Assembly (NCBI RefSeq): GCF_010748935.1
Contig: NZ_CP048796.1
Span: forward strand, 1,491,001-1,555,000
Direction: 5' to 3'
Length of the DNA stretch: 64,000 bases
From: Providencia vermicola
Lineage (GTDB): Bacteria > Pseudomonadota > Gammaproteobacteria > Enterobacterales > Enterobacteriaceae
Both the position numbers and the translations under genes were made by a program. The notes below the pieces were generated by a model, which saw only the letters and a program-made list of their open reading frames with translations, searched no databases and had not been told where the DNA came from. Shown piece by piece: positions 25,305 to 35,532 of the stretch (its first letter is position 1; each line of letters starts with the position of its first letter).

Positions 25305-26038
25305 ATATTACATCTGACGCCCAAAAGCTTGAGGCGGGCAATAAAATACAACTCATTGAAGTTGATGCTAGCGAGTTTGACGGTCCTATTCTCCGATTTC
25401 ACGCATATAACCTGCCGCACACACCAGAGGAGATTGATGAAGGCGATATCAAACCTAAGCCTATCTGGTGGCAAGGCAATGAGTACGGTGCGTGGGCTTA
25501 TGAAATTGAAGGGATGGATAAAAACAGCGATGGCAGCCCTGCAAGACCGATATTAAGAGTCGCAAATATTGATGGATTGATATCATCTCTTTGCTTGCAA
25601 TTCGATGACATGGCAGAAACAAAAGTCACTATATACGAAACCTTTGCACACTATCTTGACGCTAAAAATTTTATTAATGGTAACTCAACAGCGAACCCTG
25701 ACGAATGCTTTACTCAAGTGTATTACATTGACCGGAAAACAAATGAAGTCGCTGGAGAAGCTGTTGAATTTGAGCTTTCCAGTCCATACGACCTTCAAGG
25801 AATAATGATACCCGGTCGCCAGATACACAACCTCTGTTTTTGGTGTATGAAAGGCGATTATCGTAGTGGTCGAGGGTGCAATTATACAGGGAATAAATAT
25901 TTCAATGAGCGTGGTGAGCCTGTCGATGATCCGTCACTCGATAATTGTGGCGGCTTAGTCAGTGATTGTAAGAAGCGCTTTGGTGAGAATGAACCCTTGG
26001 ATTTTGGTGGGTTCCCAGCGGCGGGGTTAATACGATGA
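25301..26038 (+). CDS. L: Minor tail protein L (Fe-S tip protein)
   Basis: A 245-residue tip hub protein of the lambda L family. The C-terminal domain has cysteines in CFWCMKGDYRSGRGCNYTG, DNCGGLVSDCKKRF, matching the positions that bind a [4Fe-4S] cluster in lambda gpL. It forms the tip below M and binds J. It overlaps M upstream and K downstream. Confidence 0.92.
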   Translation: MNITSDAQKLEAGNKIQLIEVDASEFDGPILRFHAYNLPHTPEEIDEGDIKPKPIWWQGNEYGAWAYEIEGMDKNSDGSPARPILRVANIDGLISSLCLQFDDMAETKVTIYETFAHYLDAKNFINGNSTANPDECFTQVYYIDRKTNEVAGEAVEFELSSPYDLQGIMIPGRQIHNLCFWCMKGDYRSGRGCNYTGNKYFNERGEPVDDPSLDNCGGLVSDCKKRFGENEPLDFGGFPAAGLIR

Positions 26039-26745
26039 TCACCAAGAAATTAACAGAGGCGATATTTCAGCATGTGAAAGCCGAATACCCGAAAGAAGCA
26101 TGTGGCGTGATTTGTCAAAAGAGTCGAGTCAGAAAATATTTCCCCTGCCATAACCTTTCTGATAATCCCAATGAGCATTTTGAACTTTCCCCTGAAGACT
26201 ATGCAATTGCCGAAGATTGGGGAGAGCCTATTGCGATTGTCCATAGTCACTGTGGGGATGGTGTGACAACTCAGCCTAGCGAAATTGATAAATTACAGTG
26301 TGATGCCACGAGGTTACCGTGGGTTATCGCATCATGGCCAGAAGGGGATATTCGCATCATAGAGCCAAGAAGTTGTCGTGAGTTAGAAGGGCGTCCATTT
26401 GTGCTTGGTCATGCAGATTGCTGGTCCTTAATTATGGACTATTACAGGCAAAAACACGGTATTGAATTGCATAATTACAGCGTTGATAGGCAATGGTGGG
26501 AAGAAGGCGAAAATCTGTATATGGATAACTACGAAAAAGCGGGTTTTGTTGACGTCACTGGCGAGCCGAAAGAGGGCGATATGGTGATTATGCAAGTACA
26601 AGCCGATGTTCCTAATCACGCTGGTGTGATTATGAATGGCATGTTACTTCACCATCTTTATGGTCAACTCAGCAGGTTAGTACCCTACAGCGATTACTGG
26701 CGCGATCGGACGATAAAAATTGTTCGGAGGAAAGAATTTGTATGA
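26035..26745 (+). CDS. K: Tail assembly protein K (MPN and NlpC/P60 domains)
   Basis: A 236-residue protein. The N-terminal Mov34/MPN-like domain holds IVHSHCGDGVTTQPSEID (about 70-87), in which the usual JAMM His-x-His is visible. The C-terminal NlpC/P60 peptidase starts with Cys in GHADCWSLIMDYY (about 125-138) and histidines in PNHAGVIM and LLHHLYG. It is a peptidoglycan-active tail tip protein involved in assembly or entry. It overlaps L and I. Confidence 0.9.
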   Translation: MITKKLTEAIFQHVKAEYPKEACGVICQKSRVRKYFPCHNLSDNPNEHFELSPEDYAIAEDWGEPIAIVHSHCGDGVTTQPSEIDKLQCDATRLPWVIASWPEGDIRIIEPRSCRELEGRPFVLGHADCWSLIMDYYRQKHGIELHNYSVDRQWWEEGENLYMDNYEKAGFVDVTGEPKEGDMVIMQVQADVPNHAGVIMNGMLLHHLYGQLSRLVPYSDYWRDRTIKIVRRKEFV

Positions 26746-27347
26746 GCATAAAAACAATACGTTTATACGGTGTTCTTGGCGCAAAGTTTGGGCGTGAACA
26801 CAAATTAGATATAGATTCACCTCGTGAAGCAATTAAGGCTCTGTCTGTTCTCTATGATGGCTTTGAGCAGTTTCTTGCTAATGCACACCTCAAAGGGCTT
26901 GAATTCGCGGTATTCAAAGGTAAGCGCAATATTGTTGAGGATGAGTTGCATCTTGATACCTGTGAAGAAATTCGTATAGCTCCAGTAATTAAAGGTAGCA
27001 AGCGTGGAGGATTTTTTCAAACTATTCTCGGAGTAGCAATGATCGGGGCTGCGGCATTTTTGTCTGGCGGTCTATCTGTGGCTTTTACTGCGGCTGGAAC
27101 ATGGGGAGGGGCTTTAGCTCTTGGTGGTGCAGCTATGGCTCTTGGTGGTGTGGTGCAAATGTTATCTCCTCAGCCAAAAGGGCTATCAATGCGGCAAGAT
27201 TCAGATAACAAGCCATCCTATGCCTTTGGTGGAGCTGTGAACACGACAGCTCAAGGTAATCCTGTTCCATTGTTTTATGGATTGGATAGGCGAGAAATCG
27301 GTGGAGCTATTGTCTCAGCAGGGATATACACAGAAGATCAGCAATAA
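26742..27347 (+). CDS. I: Tail assembly protein I
   Basis: A 201-residue lambda I-family protein. A ubiquitin-like N-terminal part (IKTIRLYGVLGAKFGREHKL) is followed by a hydrophobic glycine/alanine-rich region (GVAMIGAAAFLSGGLSVAFT, about residues 96-135), then a C-terminal tail. It acts in tip assembly with K and J. It overlaps K (ATGA) and ends before a strong terminator-like hairpin that separates it from J. Confidence 0.88.
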   Translation: MSIKTIRLYGVLGAKFGREHKLDIDSPREAIKALSVLYDGFEQFLANAHLKGLEFAVFKGKRNIVEDELHLDTCEEIRIAPVIKGSKRGGFFQTILGVAMIGAAAFLSGGLSVAFTAAGTWGGALALGGAAMALGGVVQMLSPQPKGLSMRQDSDNKPSYAFGGAVNTTAQGNPVPLFYGLDRREIGGAIVSAGIYTEDQQ

Positions 27348-27369
27348 ATCACTTCAGCTTTTTTCTATT

Positions 27370-27392
27370 GCGGCTTAACAGCCGCTTTTTTT
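27370..27392 (+). terminator. Hairpin between I and J
   Basis: GCGGCT-TAAC-AGCCGC perfect stem with seven Ts, just before the J start at 27404. Confidence 0.75.
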
Positions 27393-27403
27393 ATGGGTGA
27401 AAT

Positions 27404-30400
27404 ATGAGAATTCAAGGCGCTAAAGGGGGTAGTTCCAAACCTCGGACACCTGTTGAGCAAAAAGATAGCCTACTATCCGAATCAACCGCAAAAATTCTAT
27501 TAGCTATCTCTGAAGGTGAGATTGCTGGTGGAATTGATGATACACGTATTTTTCTTGATGACACGCCAATAGGGAATACGGATGGTTCTAAAAATTTTGA
27601 AGGGGTGACGTGGGAGTTTCGTGCAGGCACTGAACACCAAGAATATATTCAGGGCATCCCTTCGGTTGATAATGAAATTGCTGTGGGGATAGAGCTTAAA
27701 GATGATCAACCGTATGTAAGAAACATCAACAACACTCAGTTGTCGGCAGTTCGCGTTCGCTTTTCTGTTCCTCAATTGTTGCAACAGCACGATAACGGTG
27801 ACACGACAGGGTATCGTATTGATTACATTATAGAACTATCGACAGACGGCGCAGGCTATAAAGAAATCATCAAATCTGCATTCGATGGCAAAACAACTAG
27901 TGAGTATCAACGTTCTCATCGAATTGATTTACCAAAAGCGAATACTGGTTGGCAACTTCGCGTTCGTCGACTGACTAAAAACCAAAATAATGCAAGGATG
28001 GCAGACAAAATTTCAATTGCAGCAATTACTGAAGTTATTGATGCGAAATTACGCTATCCAAACACAGCACTATTATTTGTTACTTTTAACGCCCGCCAAT
28101 TTAATAATCGTATCCCTAAAATCAGCGTACGGCCCAGAGGGGGAATACTGGTCAGGGTGCCAACAAATTATGATCCAGTTGCTCGCACATATACAGGGGT
28201 GTGGGACGGAACGTTTAAACTTTCTGCGACGAACAATCCAGCATGGATTTATTATGATGCCTCAATCCATAATAGATATGGCTGCGGAGATAGGATCAAG
28301 ATACCCAATATTAGTAAATGGGATCTGTATAAAATTGCACAATATTGTGATGAATTAGTTCCTGATGGGCGTGGTGGCGATGGTAAAGAACCTCGCTTTC
28401 TGTGTGACGTTTATTTTCAATCACAAGAAGCTGCATACACTGTACTTCGTGATATTGCTGCTATTTTTCGTGGAATGGCATATTGGGCTGACAACAAAGT
28501 TAATGTCATAGCTGACATGCCTGACCCTGTTTTTAGAGTATTCACAAACGCAAATATTGTTGGTGGCAAACCTTCTTACTCTGGCGGCAGCATCCAGAAT
28601 CGCTATACACAAGCATTAGTTTCATTCACAAACACTGAAAACCATAGCAGTGACGACATTGAAGCCGTTGTTGACTTAAAGCTTCAGCGTAGATATGGAG
28701 TGCGTAAAACAGATCTGTCAGCGATTGGTTGCACTCGCAGAAGTGAGGCAAATCGTCGTGGTCGATGGGTTTTACTTGTTAATTCAAATGACCGCGTAGT
28801 TACTTTTGCCACAGGTTTAGAGGGTGCGATACCATCTCCTAGTCATATTATTGGTTTAGCTGATTCAGATTTTGCTGGGCGTCAAATCGGGGGGAGAATT
28901 TCAGCGGTCGAAGGTCGTAAAATCACGCTTGATAGAGTAGCGTCAATTAAAGTTGGAGACCGTTTAATTGTTAATTTGCCTGATGGCAGATCAGAAGGGC
29001 GAACCGTTACGGCCGTGAATCAAAAAGTCGTTACTGTTTCGGTTGAGTATTCACAAATTCCGCAAAAAGAAGCAGTATGGGTGGTTGATTCTGATGATTT
29101 AGCTATCCAGTTATACCGTGTCATTAATATCAGTGATAACGGAGATAATACTTATACTATCAGCGGAGCCATTCACAATCCTGATAATTATGATCACATT
29201 GATTCAGGGGCACGTATTGACGAAAGACCCATTACCGTTATACCACCCAAAGTACAGCCAGCGCCTAAAAATGTGCGTATTTCTTCATACACACAAGTAG
29301 ACCAAGGCATTGCATTTACAACTTTACGGGTTGATTGGGAAGCGGCTGAAAGTGCGATTGCGTATGAGGCGGAATGGCGTCGTGACAACGGTAACTGGAT
29401 AAATGCCCCGCGTACATCAACGCTGGGTTTTGAAGTTAATGGCATTTATGCAGGCCGTTATCAAGTTCGCGTACGGGCGATTAATGCGTCTGAAATTTCC
29501 AGCGTGTGGGCTAATGCGGAAGAAACTCAACTCAACGGAAAAGAAGGTAATCCACCAAAACCCTTAAATTTACGCGCTACTTCTGAGGTTTGGGGAATTA
29601 CTCTCAATTGGGGCTTTGATGCGAACACGAGCGACACGCTAAAAACAGAACTGCAATATTCATCTGAAAACACAGTTGAATCTATGCAACTGCTGGCTGA
29701 TGTACCTTATCCGCTAAAATCGTATCGCATGTCTGGCCTTAAAGCAGGTGCGCGCTTCTATTTCCGTGCTCGTTTAGTTGATAAAAGCGGGAATCAGTCA
29801 GAGTGGACGAGCGTTGTTTTAGGTGAGTCATCAACGGATGTTGAGGGTATTCTGGACGCGGTTGGCGACACCTTCCTCTCCACCGAAGCAGGCAAGCAGA
29901 TGCAGGAGCAGATTGACTTTAGCAAAGAAGCGATTGCAGAGCTTGAGTTGGACACGATTGATGTGAAGCAGAAAGTTGTCAGCATTGACAGAGATGTTGA
30001 AGCGGTCAGCGAAGCAGTAATGATGAACACTCAGTTCACTACAGAATTACATTTTAGCTTGAAAGAAGAAGTTGCTGATCGCAAGGCTGAGATATTCCGC
30101 ATTGAACAAGTGCAAGTTACTGATAGGGAGGCCGCCGCGCGCTGGCAAGAGAAAATCAGCGCTGAAGTAAGCTATAACGCTGCTGAAATTCTCAATATCA
30201 AAGATACTCAAACGAGTTATGAGAAAGCGACAGCTCAACAAATTAGTCAAGTTAAAGCGGAATTAGGAGAGACAAATAAAGAAGTTGGTGACATCAAGAG
30301 TCGTGTTACTACAGTCGAAACAGCGACAGTTGACTTGAAACAAGCACAAGCGAAGTTTGAGCAGTCAACGACAGCAGAATTCGGAGAAATGCGTGGTTAC

Positions 30401-32131
30401 ATTACTAACATTGAAACGTCACTGACTAACATCGAGTTTGCAGTATCAGAAGCGATTATGCAGACAACTGCACAAGTTAATGAAACTAACTCAGAGTTAC
30501 TGAAGACGAAAGCAGAAGTCACTCGACTTGCAACAGCGACAGCAACAAATGAAAAAGCTACTGCACAATTAGTTGAAAGTGTAAAAGCGCAACATGAGCA
30601 GTCAGAAGCTGAATTTATTGATGTGCGTAAGTCCATCGCTGAGAAAGACAAAGCACAGTCAGAGCGCACAGAACAAGTGCGCGCAGAACTCGGGAAAGAC
30701 ATCAACGCGAACAAAGATGAAATTGATAAAAACAAAGGGGAACTATCGAAAGTTAGTGCTGCTGTGACAAACAATACACAGTCAATCGCAACACTAGAAG
30801 AAACGACAACTCAGATTAAGCAAACTCAACAAAGTCAGTACGATGATACTCAAGCCAGTATTGGTAAATTAACTGAAACAACCGCAAGCAACACAAAAGC
30901 GATAACGGAAGTCAAAGAGCAGAGTCAGTCTCGCTTTGAAAGCAATGAAGCGACGATTGCAAACATGCAGCAAACAATTGTTAATGCTGAAAGCTCACTG
31001 TCTGAAATGGGTATGCAGTTGACTGCGGAGGTTGGAAATCAAGCAATTGAGCAACTGAGAATTAAAGCGTCAATTACTCGTTTAGATACAGTAACAGCTG
31101 ACAAGTTTCAGGCATTCGCACAGTCATTCGAGAAAATTGAAACTCAATTCAATGATGTAAACTCAAGTATTACGACTCTCAAGAAAACTGTATCCGACAA
31201 TGAGAAGTCACAAGCGGAAGTTAACGAGCTGATTAAATCAGAAATTGGTGAGAATAAAGCAGCAATTGAGAAGCGGGCAGAAACCTCTGTAGATCAACAA
31301 GGAAACTCTCGCGCTTACTTCAGCATTAAAGCGGGTGTATTGCATAACGGGCAATACTACGATGTTAAAATGATGATGAGTGCGCAGGTTAAAAACGGAC
31401 AAGTTGTTACACAAATCGCTTTTGCCGCGGATGAGTTTATTATTTTTAATAATGCCAATGGTCAATTTGTTACTCCATTTGCCGTGGTTAACGGACAAGT
31501 ATTTATTGGTTCTGGTTTTATTCAAGATGGTTCGATTACTAACGCTAAAATTGGCAATGTCATCCAATCCAATGACTTTAAAAAAGGAGAGAAAGGCTGG
31601 CAAATACCTAAAAATGGTAACCCCGAGTTTAATGACGGGACATTTAGAGGAAAGGTCTACGCAACTGATGGTGACTTCAGAGGAACTGTCCACGCTGAAA
31701 AATTCATTGGTGATGTTGCAACAGGAGTCTTATACAAAGGGGTGTCAAAGTATTTTTACAAACAATCCTATATGTCCATAGAAACATCAATCATCTATGT
31801 GGGTGGGATGCCCTATGACGTTGATTTGATTTTGCCAACAATGCATTTCGCATCAGAGCATAAGTCACCAGCAATTCATTATCCAATCAAGATTGAAGTA
31901 TTCGCAAATGGAGTGAGTCAAAGTGTAATCACAACAACTGTTGACAGTCCAGATACAACATGGGCTGCTGTTGCATCTTGTTATATTAAAATACCCAAAA
32001 TGCAAAAAGATACGGAAATCAAAATACGATTAACAGGCCAAGGCAGCGGCGGTGATAACTCTGATTGTACATTAAGAATCCACCCTGCACTTATACTCGC
32101 ATGCAAGAGCAACGCACCATCATTCAAGTAA
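27404..32131 (+). CDS. J: Host specificity protein J (tail tip)
   Basis: A 1575-residue central tail tip protein. Residues 1-600 are the conserved J hub. Two fibronectin III-like domains follow at about 610-810, then a helical segment of about 470 residues (812-1285) rich in heptads, a DUF1983-like domain (about 1285-1440), and a C-terminal tip that probably contacts the receptor. Lambda J has 1132 residues; the extra length is mainly the helical stalk. No clear RBS was seen except GGTGAAAT before the ATG. It is followed by a hairpin and the fibre gene. Confidence 0.93.
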   Translation: MRIQGAKGGSSKPRTPVEQKDSLLSESTAKILLAISEGEIAGGIDDTRIFLDDTPIGNTDGSKNFEGVTWEFRAGTEHQEYIQGIPSVDNEIAVGIELKDDQPYVRNINNTQLSAVRVRFSVPQLLQQHDNGDTTGYRIDYIIELSTDGAGYKEIIKSAFDGKTTSEYQRSHRIDLPKANTGWQLRVRRLTKNQNNARMADKISIAAITEVIDAKLRYPNTALLFVTFNARQFNNRIPKISVRPRGGILVRVPTNYDPVARTYTGVWDGTFKLSATNNPAWIYYDASIHNRYGCGDRIKIPNISKWDLYKIAQYCDELVPDGRGGDGKEPRFLCDVYFQSQEAAYTVLRDIAAIFRGMAYWADNKVNVIADMPDPVFRVFTNANIVGGKPSYSGGSIQNRYTQALVSFTNTENHSSDDIEAVVDLKLQRRYGVRKTDLSAIGCTRRSEANRRGRWVLLVNSNDRVVTFATGLEGAIPSPSHIIGLADSDFAGRQIGGRISAVEGRKITLDRVASIKVGDRLIVNLPDGRSEGRTVTAVNQKVVTVSVEYSQIPQKEAVWVVDSDDLAIQLYRVINISDNGDNTYTISGAIHNPDNYDHIDSGARIDERPITVIPPKVQPAPKNVRISSYTQVDQGIAFTTLRVDWEAAESAIAYEAEWRRDNGNWINAPRTSTLGFEVNGIYAGRYQVRVRAINASEISSVWANAEETQLNGKEGNPPKPLNLRATSEVWGITLNWGFDANTSDTLKTELQYSSENTVESMQLLADVPYPLKSYRMSGLKAGARFYFRARLVDKSGNQSEWTSVVLGESSTDVEGILDAVGDTFLSTEAGKQMQEQIDFSKEAIAELELDTIDVKQKVVSIDRDVEAVSEAVMMNTQFTTELHFSLKEEVADRKAEIFRIEQVQVTDREAAARWQEKISAEVSYNAAEILNIKDTQTSYEKATAQQISQVKAELGETNKEVGDIKSRVTTVETATVDLKQAQAKFEQSTTAEFGEMRGYITNIETSLTNIEFAVSEAIMQTTAQVNETNSELLKTKAEVTRLATATATNEKATAQLVESVKAQHEQSEAEFIDVRKSIAEKDKAQSERTEQVRAELGKDINANKDEIDKNKGELSKVSAAVTNNTQSIATLEETTTQIKQTQQSQYDDTQASIGKLTETTASNTKAITEVKEQSQSRFESNEATIANMQQTIVNAESSLSEMGMQLTAEVGNQAIEQLRIKASITRLDTVTADKFQAFAQSFEKIETQFNDVNSSITTLKKTVSDNEKSQAEVNELIKSEIGENKAAIEKRAETSVDQQGNSRAYFSIKAGVLHNGQYYDVKMMMSAQVKNGQVVTQIAFAADEFIIFNNANGQFVTPFAVVNGQVFIGSGFIQDGSITNAKIGNVIQSNDFKKGEKGWQIPKNGNPEFNDGTFRGKVYATDGDFRGTVHAEKFIGDVATGVLYKGVSKYFYKQSYMSIETSIIYVGGMPYDVDLILPTMHFASEHKSPAIHYPIKIEVFANGVSQSVITTTVDSPDTTWAAVASCYIKIPKMQKDTEIKIRLTGQGSGGDNSDCTLRIHPALILACKSNAPSFK

Positions 32132-32149
32132 CTCAATCAGTTCAAAACA

Positions 32150-32172
32150 GGCCGCTTAATTGCGGTTTTTTT
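32150..32172 (+). terminator. Hairpin between J and fibre gene
   Basis: GCCGC/GCGGT stem with TTAATT loop and seven Ts. Confidence 0.7.
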
Positions 32173-32196
32173 ACGTCCAAATTTCAAGGAAATATT

Positions 32197-33732
32197 ATGT
32201 ACAACATCGGCACAGTCACAGCGACAGCAAATAGCACAAAATTAGTGGGAACAGGCACGAAGTGGAAAGAGAACATCAATCTTGTGCTTCCAATGCAATC
32301 GTTACAAATCCAGATTGGTAACACTGTTCACAACAACAGCATTCACTCAATACAATCGAACACAGAACTAACGCTCAACTTTCCGCTTCCAGCGTCGCAA
32401 ACTGGCGCTAAATACGTTATTTTCACAACAACAATGGATTCAATTTCAGCAGCAGCAAACGCGATTGTTGCAATGAACGTATCTAACGTACAGTTCAGTG
32501 ATATACAAAATCGCATCATGACTGAAAGTGGCGTGATTGATATTAAACTCCCTGATGGAACAGTTCGAAAAACACGCACAGAAGCAGAGCGGGATAAACT
32601 GCTAGACGGGAAGTTTGATAAAGCCGGAGGGACTATCACAAAAGATGGAGCTGCAATAACCCTGAAAAACACTAGTGATTACAAAAATCATTATATGCAA
32701 TTTCAAAATGCAGATGGGAAACGCAGGGCATACATTGGATTCGGTTCTGATTCACACAAAGGCTTTTCTATTACAAATGATGATCTAGGCTCAACATTAG
32801 TTCTTAAAGATGGTGGTGCAACGTTAAATGGCGTTGATATCATGAGGGTTGGTGATTTCGGGGTGGGAGAGCCTATAGTATTAACAGCCAGTGATAATCT
32901 TGGTAAAACAACAAAGATGGGCATTTACATGCAGCCGTATACAGGGCAAGCTACCATCGCAAATGAATACCCAATCGAACGGGCTGGAACGTTGATAGTC
33001 ACACCTACAGGGGGAGGGAATGTATTACAAGAATATCGAGCACATAACAGCCCTGCGCTCATCTATTACCGCAGTATAAGCAACCAAGGTACATCAGTAA
33101 GTGTGCCTTGGATTTTACAATACAACACTGGTAACACAACAAAAGACTCAAATGGCAACTTAAAAGCCGCATCTCCGATTGTTAAAGTTTTTGCTGATCA
33201 CATTGAGCTTAACGAAGAGTCAGAAGGCGTTGAACTCGAAAAGCTCGGCACTGGTCGCTATAAGCTGAAAGGCGTACTCGGTATGAATTCCGATGCTAGC
33301 TGGGGTGGTATTCACGGCGGCATGGTCATCCCAAATGGCATTAACAATCTACCACTGGTTTGGGGTAGCTTTGATGTATTGCCCGATGGTGACATTATCA
33401 TTGAAACACGCTATCGCAAGCATGAGTTAAATGAGCGTCAAGAAGCTGAGCGTTTAATGACTTACCCTGAGTTTCTGAAAGATGAACTCGTCGAAGTTGA
33501 TACGGAAGAAGGCAAGAAAGAAAAGCTACTTAAAGTTGAGCGCGAAGACTATGAGTATTGCGATATTCCAAATGGACACTGGATCGACGTTCGCGTAAAC
33601 ATGCCGAGTAACTCTATCTACAATCTCAAGCAAGCTGAAGCAGAGCGATTAGCAAAAGAAGAAGCAGAGAAGCAAGCGGAAGAAGATGCTAAACGTGCAG
33701 CAGAGGAAGCTGAGCAGGTCAGCGATATCTAA
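32197..33732 (+). CDS. Tail fibre protein
   Basis: A 511-residue fibre. The N-terminal 90 residues ([19 protein letters not shown]) form the attachment domain common to siphophage side or tip fibres. A beta-structured middle part has a [17 protein letters not shown] fibre repeat, followed by [18 protein letters not shown] and a charged coiled-coil C-terminus ([18 protein letters not shown]). CAAGGAAAT precedes ATG 32197; in-frame upstream codons overlap J and are unlikely. Its stop overlaps the stop of the converging theta-like pseudogene. Confidence 0.8.
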   Translation: MYNIGTVTATANSTKLVGTGTKWKENINLVLPMQSLQIQIGNTVHNNSIHSIQSNTELTLNFPLPASQTGAKYVIFTTTMDSISAAANAIVAMNVSNVQFSDIQNRIMTESGVIDIKLPDGTVRKTRTEAERDKLLDGKFDKAGGTITKDGAAITLKNTSDYKNHYMQFQNADGKRRAYIGFGSDSHKGFSITNDDLGSTLVLKDGGATLNGVDIMRVGDFGVGEPIVLTASDNLGKTTKMGIYMQPYTGQATIANEYPIERAGTLIVTPTGGGNVLQEYRAHNSPALIYYRSISNQGTSVSVPWILQYNTGNTTKDSNGNLKAASPIVKVFADHIELNEESEGVELEKLGTGRYKLKGVLGMNSDASWGGIHGGMVIPNGINNLPLVWGSFDVLPDGDIIIETRYRKHELNERQEAERLMTYPEFLKDELVEVDTEEGKKEKLLKVEREDYEYCDIPNGHWIDVRVNMPSNSIYNLKQAEAERLAKEEAEKQAEEDAKRAAEEAEQVSDI

Positions 33733-33957
33733 CCCTCACTGTTGTACTCATACCATTGCGGAAATCTCTTACTCAATTCTCTGTAATAAACTAAACGCTC
33801 ACGAAAGTACTCGCGCAAGTGTTCGGGTTGTTGATTTTCGACTTCGATATCAATAACAGGCTTGCCGAGTCTTTCACGATAAGCGACACCGGAAGCGGCC
33901 TAAATCGACATTTACTTTGTCTTTATCTTCTTTCGATAGTTCTGAGAGATTGTGCAT
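33729..33957 (-). pseudogene. hot: Frameshifted DNA polymerase III theta homologue (HolE/Hot)
   Basis: From ATG 33957 the frame reads MHNLSELSKEDKDKVNVDL and then stops early. Removing one G from the GG in TTAGGCC (near 33900) gives [20 protein letters not shown], then [16 protein letters not shown], ending 75 residues long at 33729. This closely follows E. coli HolE (76 residues) and P1 Hot (VNVDLAASGVAY, PVI, EQPE.LR). Theta binds the proofreading subunit epsilon. One inserted base breaks it, unless this is a sequencing error. It overlaps the upstream 89-residue gene and shares an operon with it. Confidence 0.8.
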
Positions 33958-34192
33958 GTTTTTTCTCTTCTGATTTGCAAATGTACGTATAGATTAAATC
34001 TATCACTGGTTTTTTTCTTGGCTCTTCAATCAGATTCAGATTGAGGTCAAACATAAATTTATTTATAGAAATATTCTTATTGCATATCTCAGTTCGATAA
34101 AAAACATTTATTCGTGATTGCTCTACATATGATGGAGCTCTGTTTTCGCGTATGCAGTTAAGTGCAAGTAAGAGAAGTTTGGTTGTATTCAT
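33923..34192 (-). CDS. Small phage protein upstream of theta homologue
   Basis: An 89-residue basic protein with GGAGGCC before the ATG at 34192. Its end overlaps the theta-like gene start by about 35 bases, so the two are probably co-transcribed on the minus strand at the prophage right end. No recognised motif; the C-terminus is basic (SEEKKHAQSLRTIERR). Confidence 0.55.
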   Translation of the reverse strand: MNTTKLLLLALNCIRENRAPSYVEQSRINVFYRTEICNKNISINKFMFDLNLNLIEEPRKKPVIDLIYTYICKSEEKKHAQSLRTIERR

Positions 34193-34199
34193 TCGGCCT

Positions 34200-34388
34200 C
34201 CATTAGTGAAGGCTCATAATATTGGATGGATGGGGGTAAATATATCAATACTAGTCGTAAATATATTGATTTGATGAATTGGTTAACTGTGCCGAAATTG
34301 TGACACAAAAATGAGAGGAATCGATAAAAATAGGCAAAAATAAGCAAATCGCAAAAATGCGGGCTGGCTTGTAGTGCGGCTTTGCTAG
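34200..34388. other. Prophage right-end region, putative attR
   Basis: AT-rich stretch with no gene between the last prophage gene and the truncated AraC-type gene. The crossover core cannot be located without the left end, which lies outside the window. Confidence 0.35.
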
Positions 34389-34643
34389 CTAAAAATCATT
34401 AATTAATATTTGCACATCCTGTGATTCATAATCTAAAGTTTTTAAAGCATATGAACCTTGTTGATGATAAAGAATATCACCTGGGTGTAACATTTCTATT
34501 GTTGTCGGACTTTCCCATATTAAGGTTCCTTTTTCAATAATAAGTAATCCTTTTGTGGGACGTTCTATAATAGAATATGAGCTATTTTTATTAATAGCGG
34601 TTCTTTTTATACGACAATCAGTCACATTGTTATCATTTTGCAT
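34389..34643 (-). pseudogene. AraC-type regulator, N-terminal fragment
   Basis: An 84-residue protein that reads like the sensor domain of AraC-family regulators: a beta-rich core with RPTKGLLIIEKGTLIWESP and MLHPGDILYHQQGSYAL. The usual HTH half (about 150 residues more) is missing, and the stop lies exactly at the prophage border. The simplest reading is that prophage integration split the gene, with the 3' part at the left end outside the window. It may also be a genuine short protein. Confidence 0.45.
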
Positions 34644-35532
34644 GACGCATCCTGTATGTTAATTCTATGTAGTCAAATGTTATTTTTTTAATTTAATATT
34701 AAATACCTTTGTTGTTTTAATCAGTGAAATATAAATTCACCTTCCTTTGATTGATTGAAATTATATAAACCTCATTTTTTTGTGTCACAGTTTAATTCTA
34801 AATATTAATAAATGTGTCTAAAGGTTGTTTTTACGAGTTATTTTGAGATTTATGACGTAAATAACGAATATTAACACAGCTTGCCTTTTTTATTACCTAT
34901 TGATTTTGTTTATGCTGGTTTATTATTTTGGTTATTAGGTTTTGGCAGGATGAAAACTATTTTAAGGGATTTGCTCAATTTCATTGTTTATTGATCTAGT
35001 TAGGGTTACTTACCGTTTTCAGTGTGTGAAGAAGAAATTTAGTTATATATTTTACTGTCATTTACCTCGGTAAACATATAACTGATTAACAAAATTAATG
35101 ATAGGAATTGTTAACTACGTCACTAATCAAATATAATTATCGTAACGATTAATTATATATATTAAAGTCGTAAGACAATTCCTATTATTGAGACAATAAT
35201 CTCATTTAACCCCAGTATTTTTGCGAATGAGCATTTTGAGTGAACATATAAACATGCATTTTAATTATTAGTTACCAAAGGGTATTAATTTTTAGAAAAA
35301 CGTCACGATGGGATTTAAGATAAATACATTTCGTCATATAAGATGCAGGAAAACGCGATGTAAAGTGAGGGGGGACTGGTAAAAGTTCACAGAGGTACAG
35401 TGATAAATTAATATCGACGGTTTTAACTGTAGATAAAAGAGTTTTTACTATTAATTAACAATCTTTCTATGCATCAGAAATAGGCTATATCAATAGAATT
35501 TTCATGATGGAATATTTTTAATCAAGACATAG
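34644..35532. other. 889-base AT-rich gap without a gene
   Basis: No convincing frame, RNA gene or repeat seen on either strand. It follows the prophage border, so part of it may be regulatory DNA of the split regulator or remnants of earlier insertions. Confidence 0.4.

Noticed and set aside
30397-30774. 125-codon minus-strand frame inside J
   Set aside because: Shadow of the coiled-coil coding region of J.
34644-35532. Looked for a gene, RNA or second attachment site in the gap after the prophage
   Set aside because: Nothing convincing on either strand.
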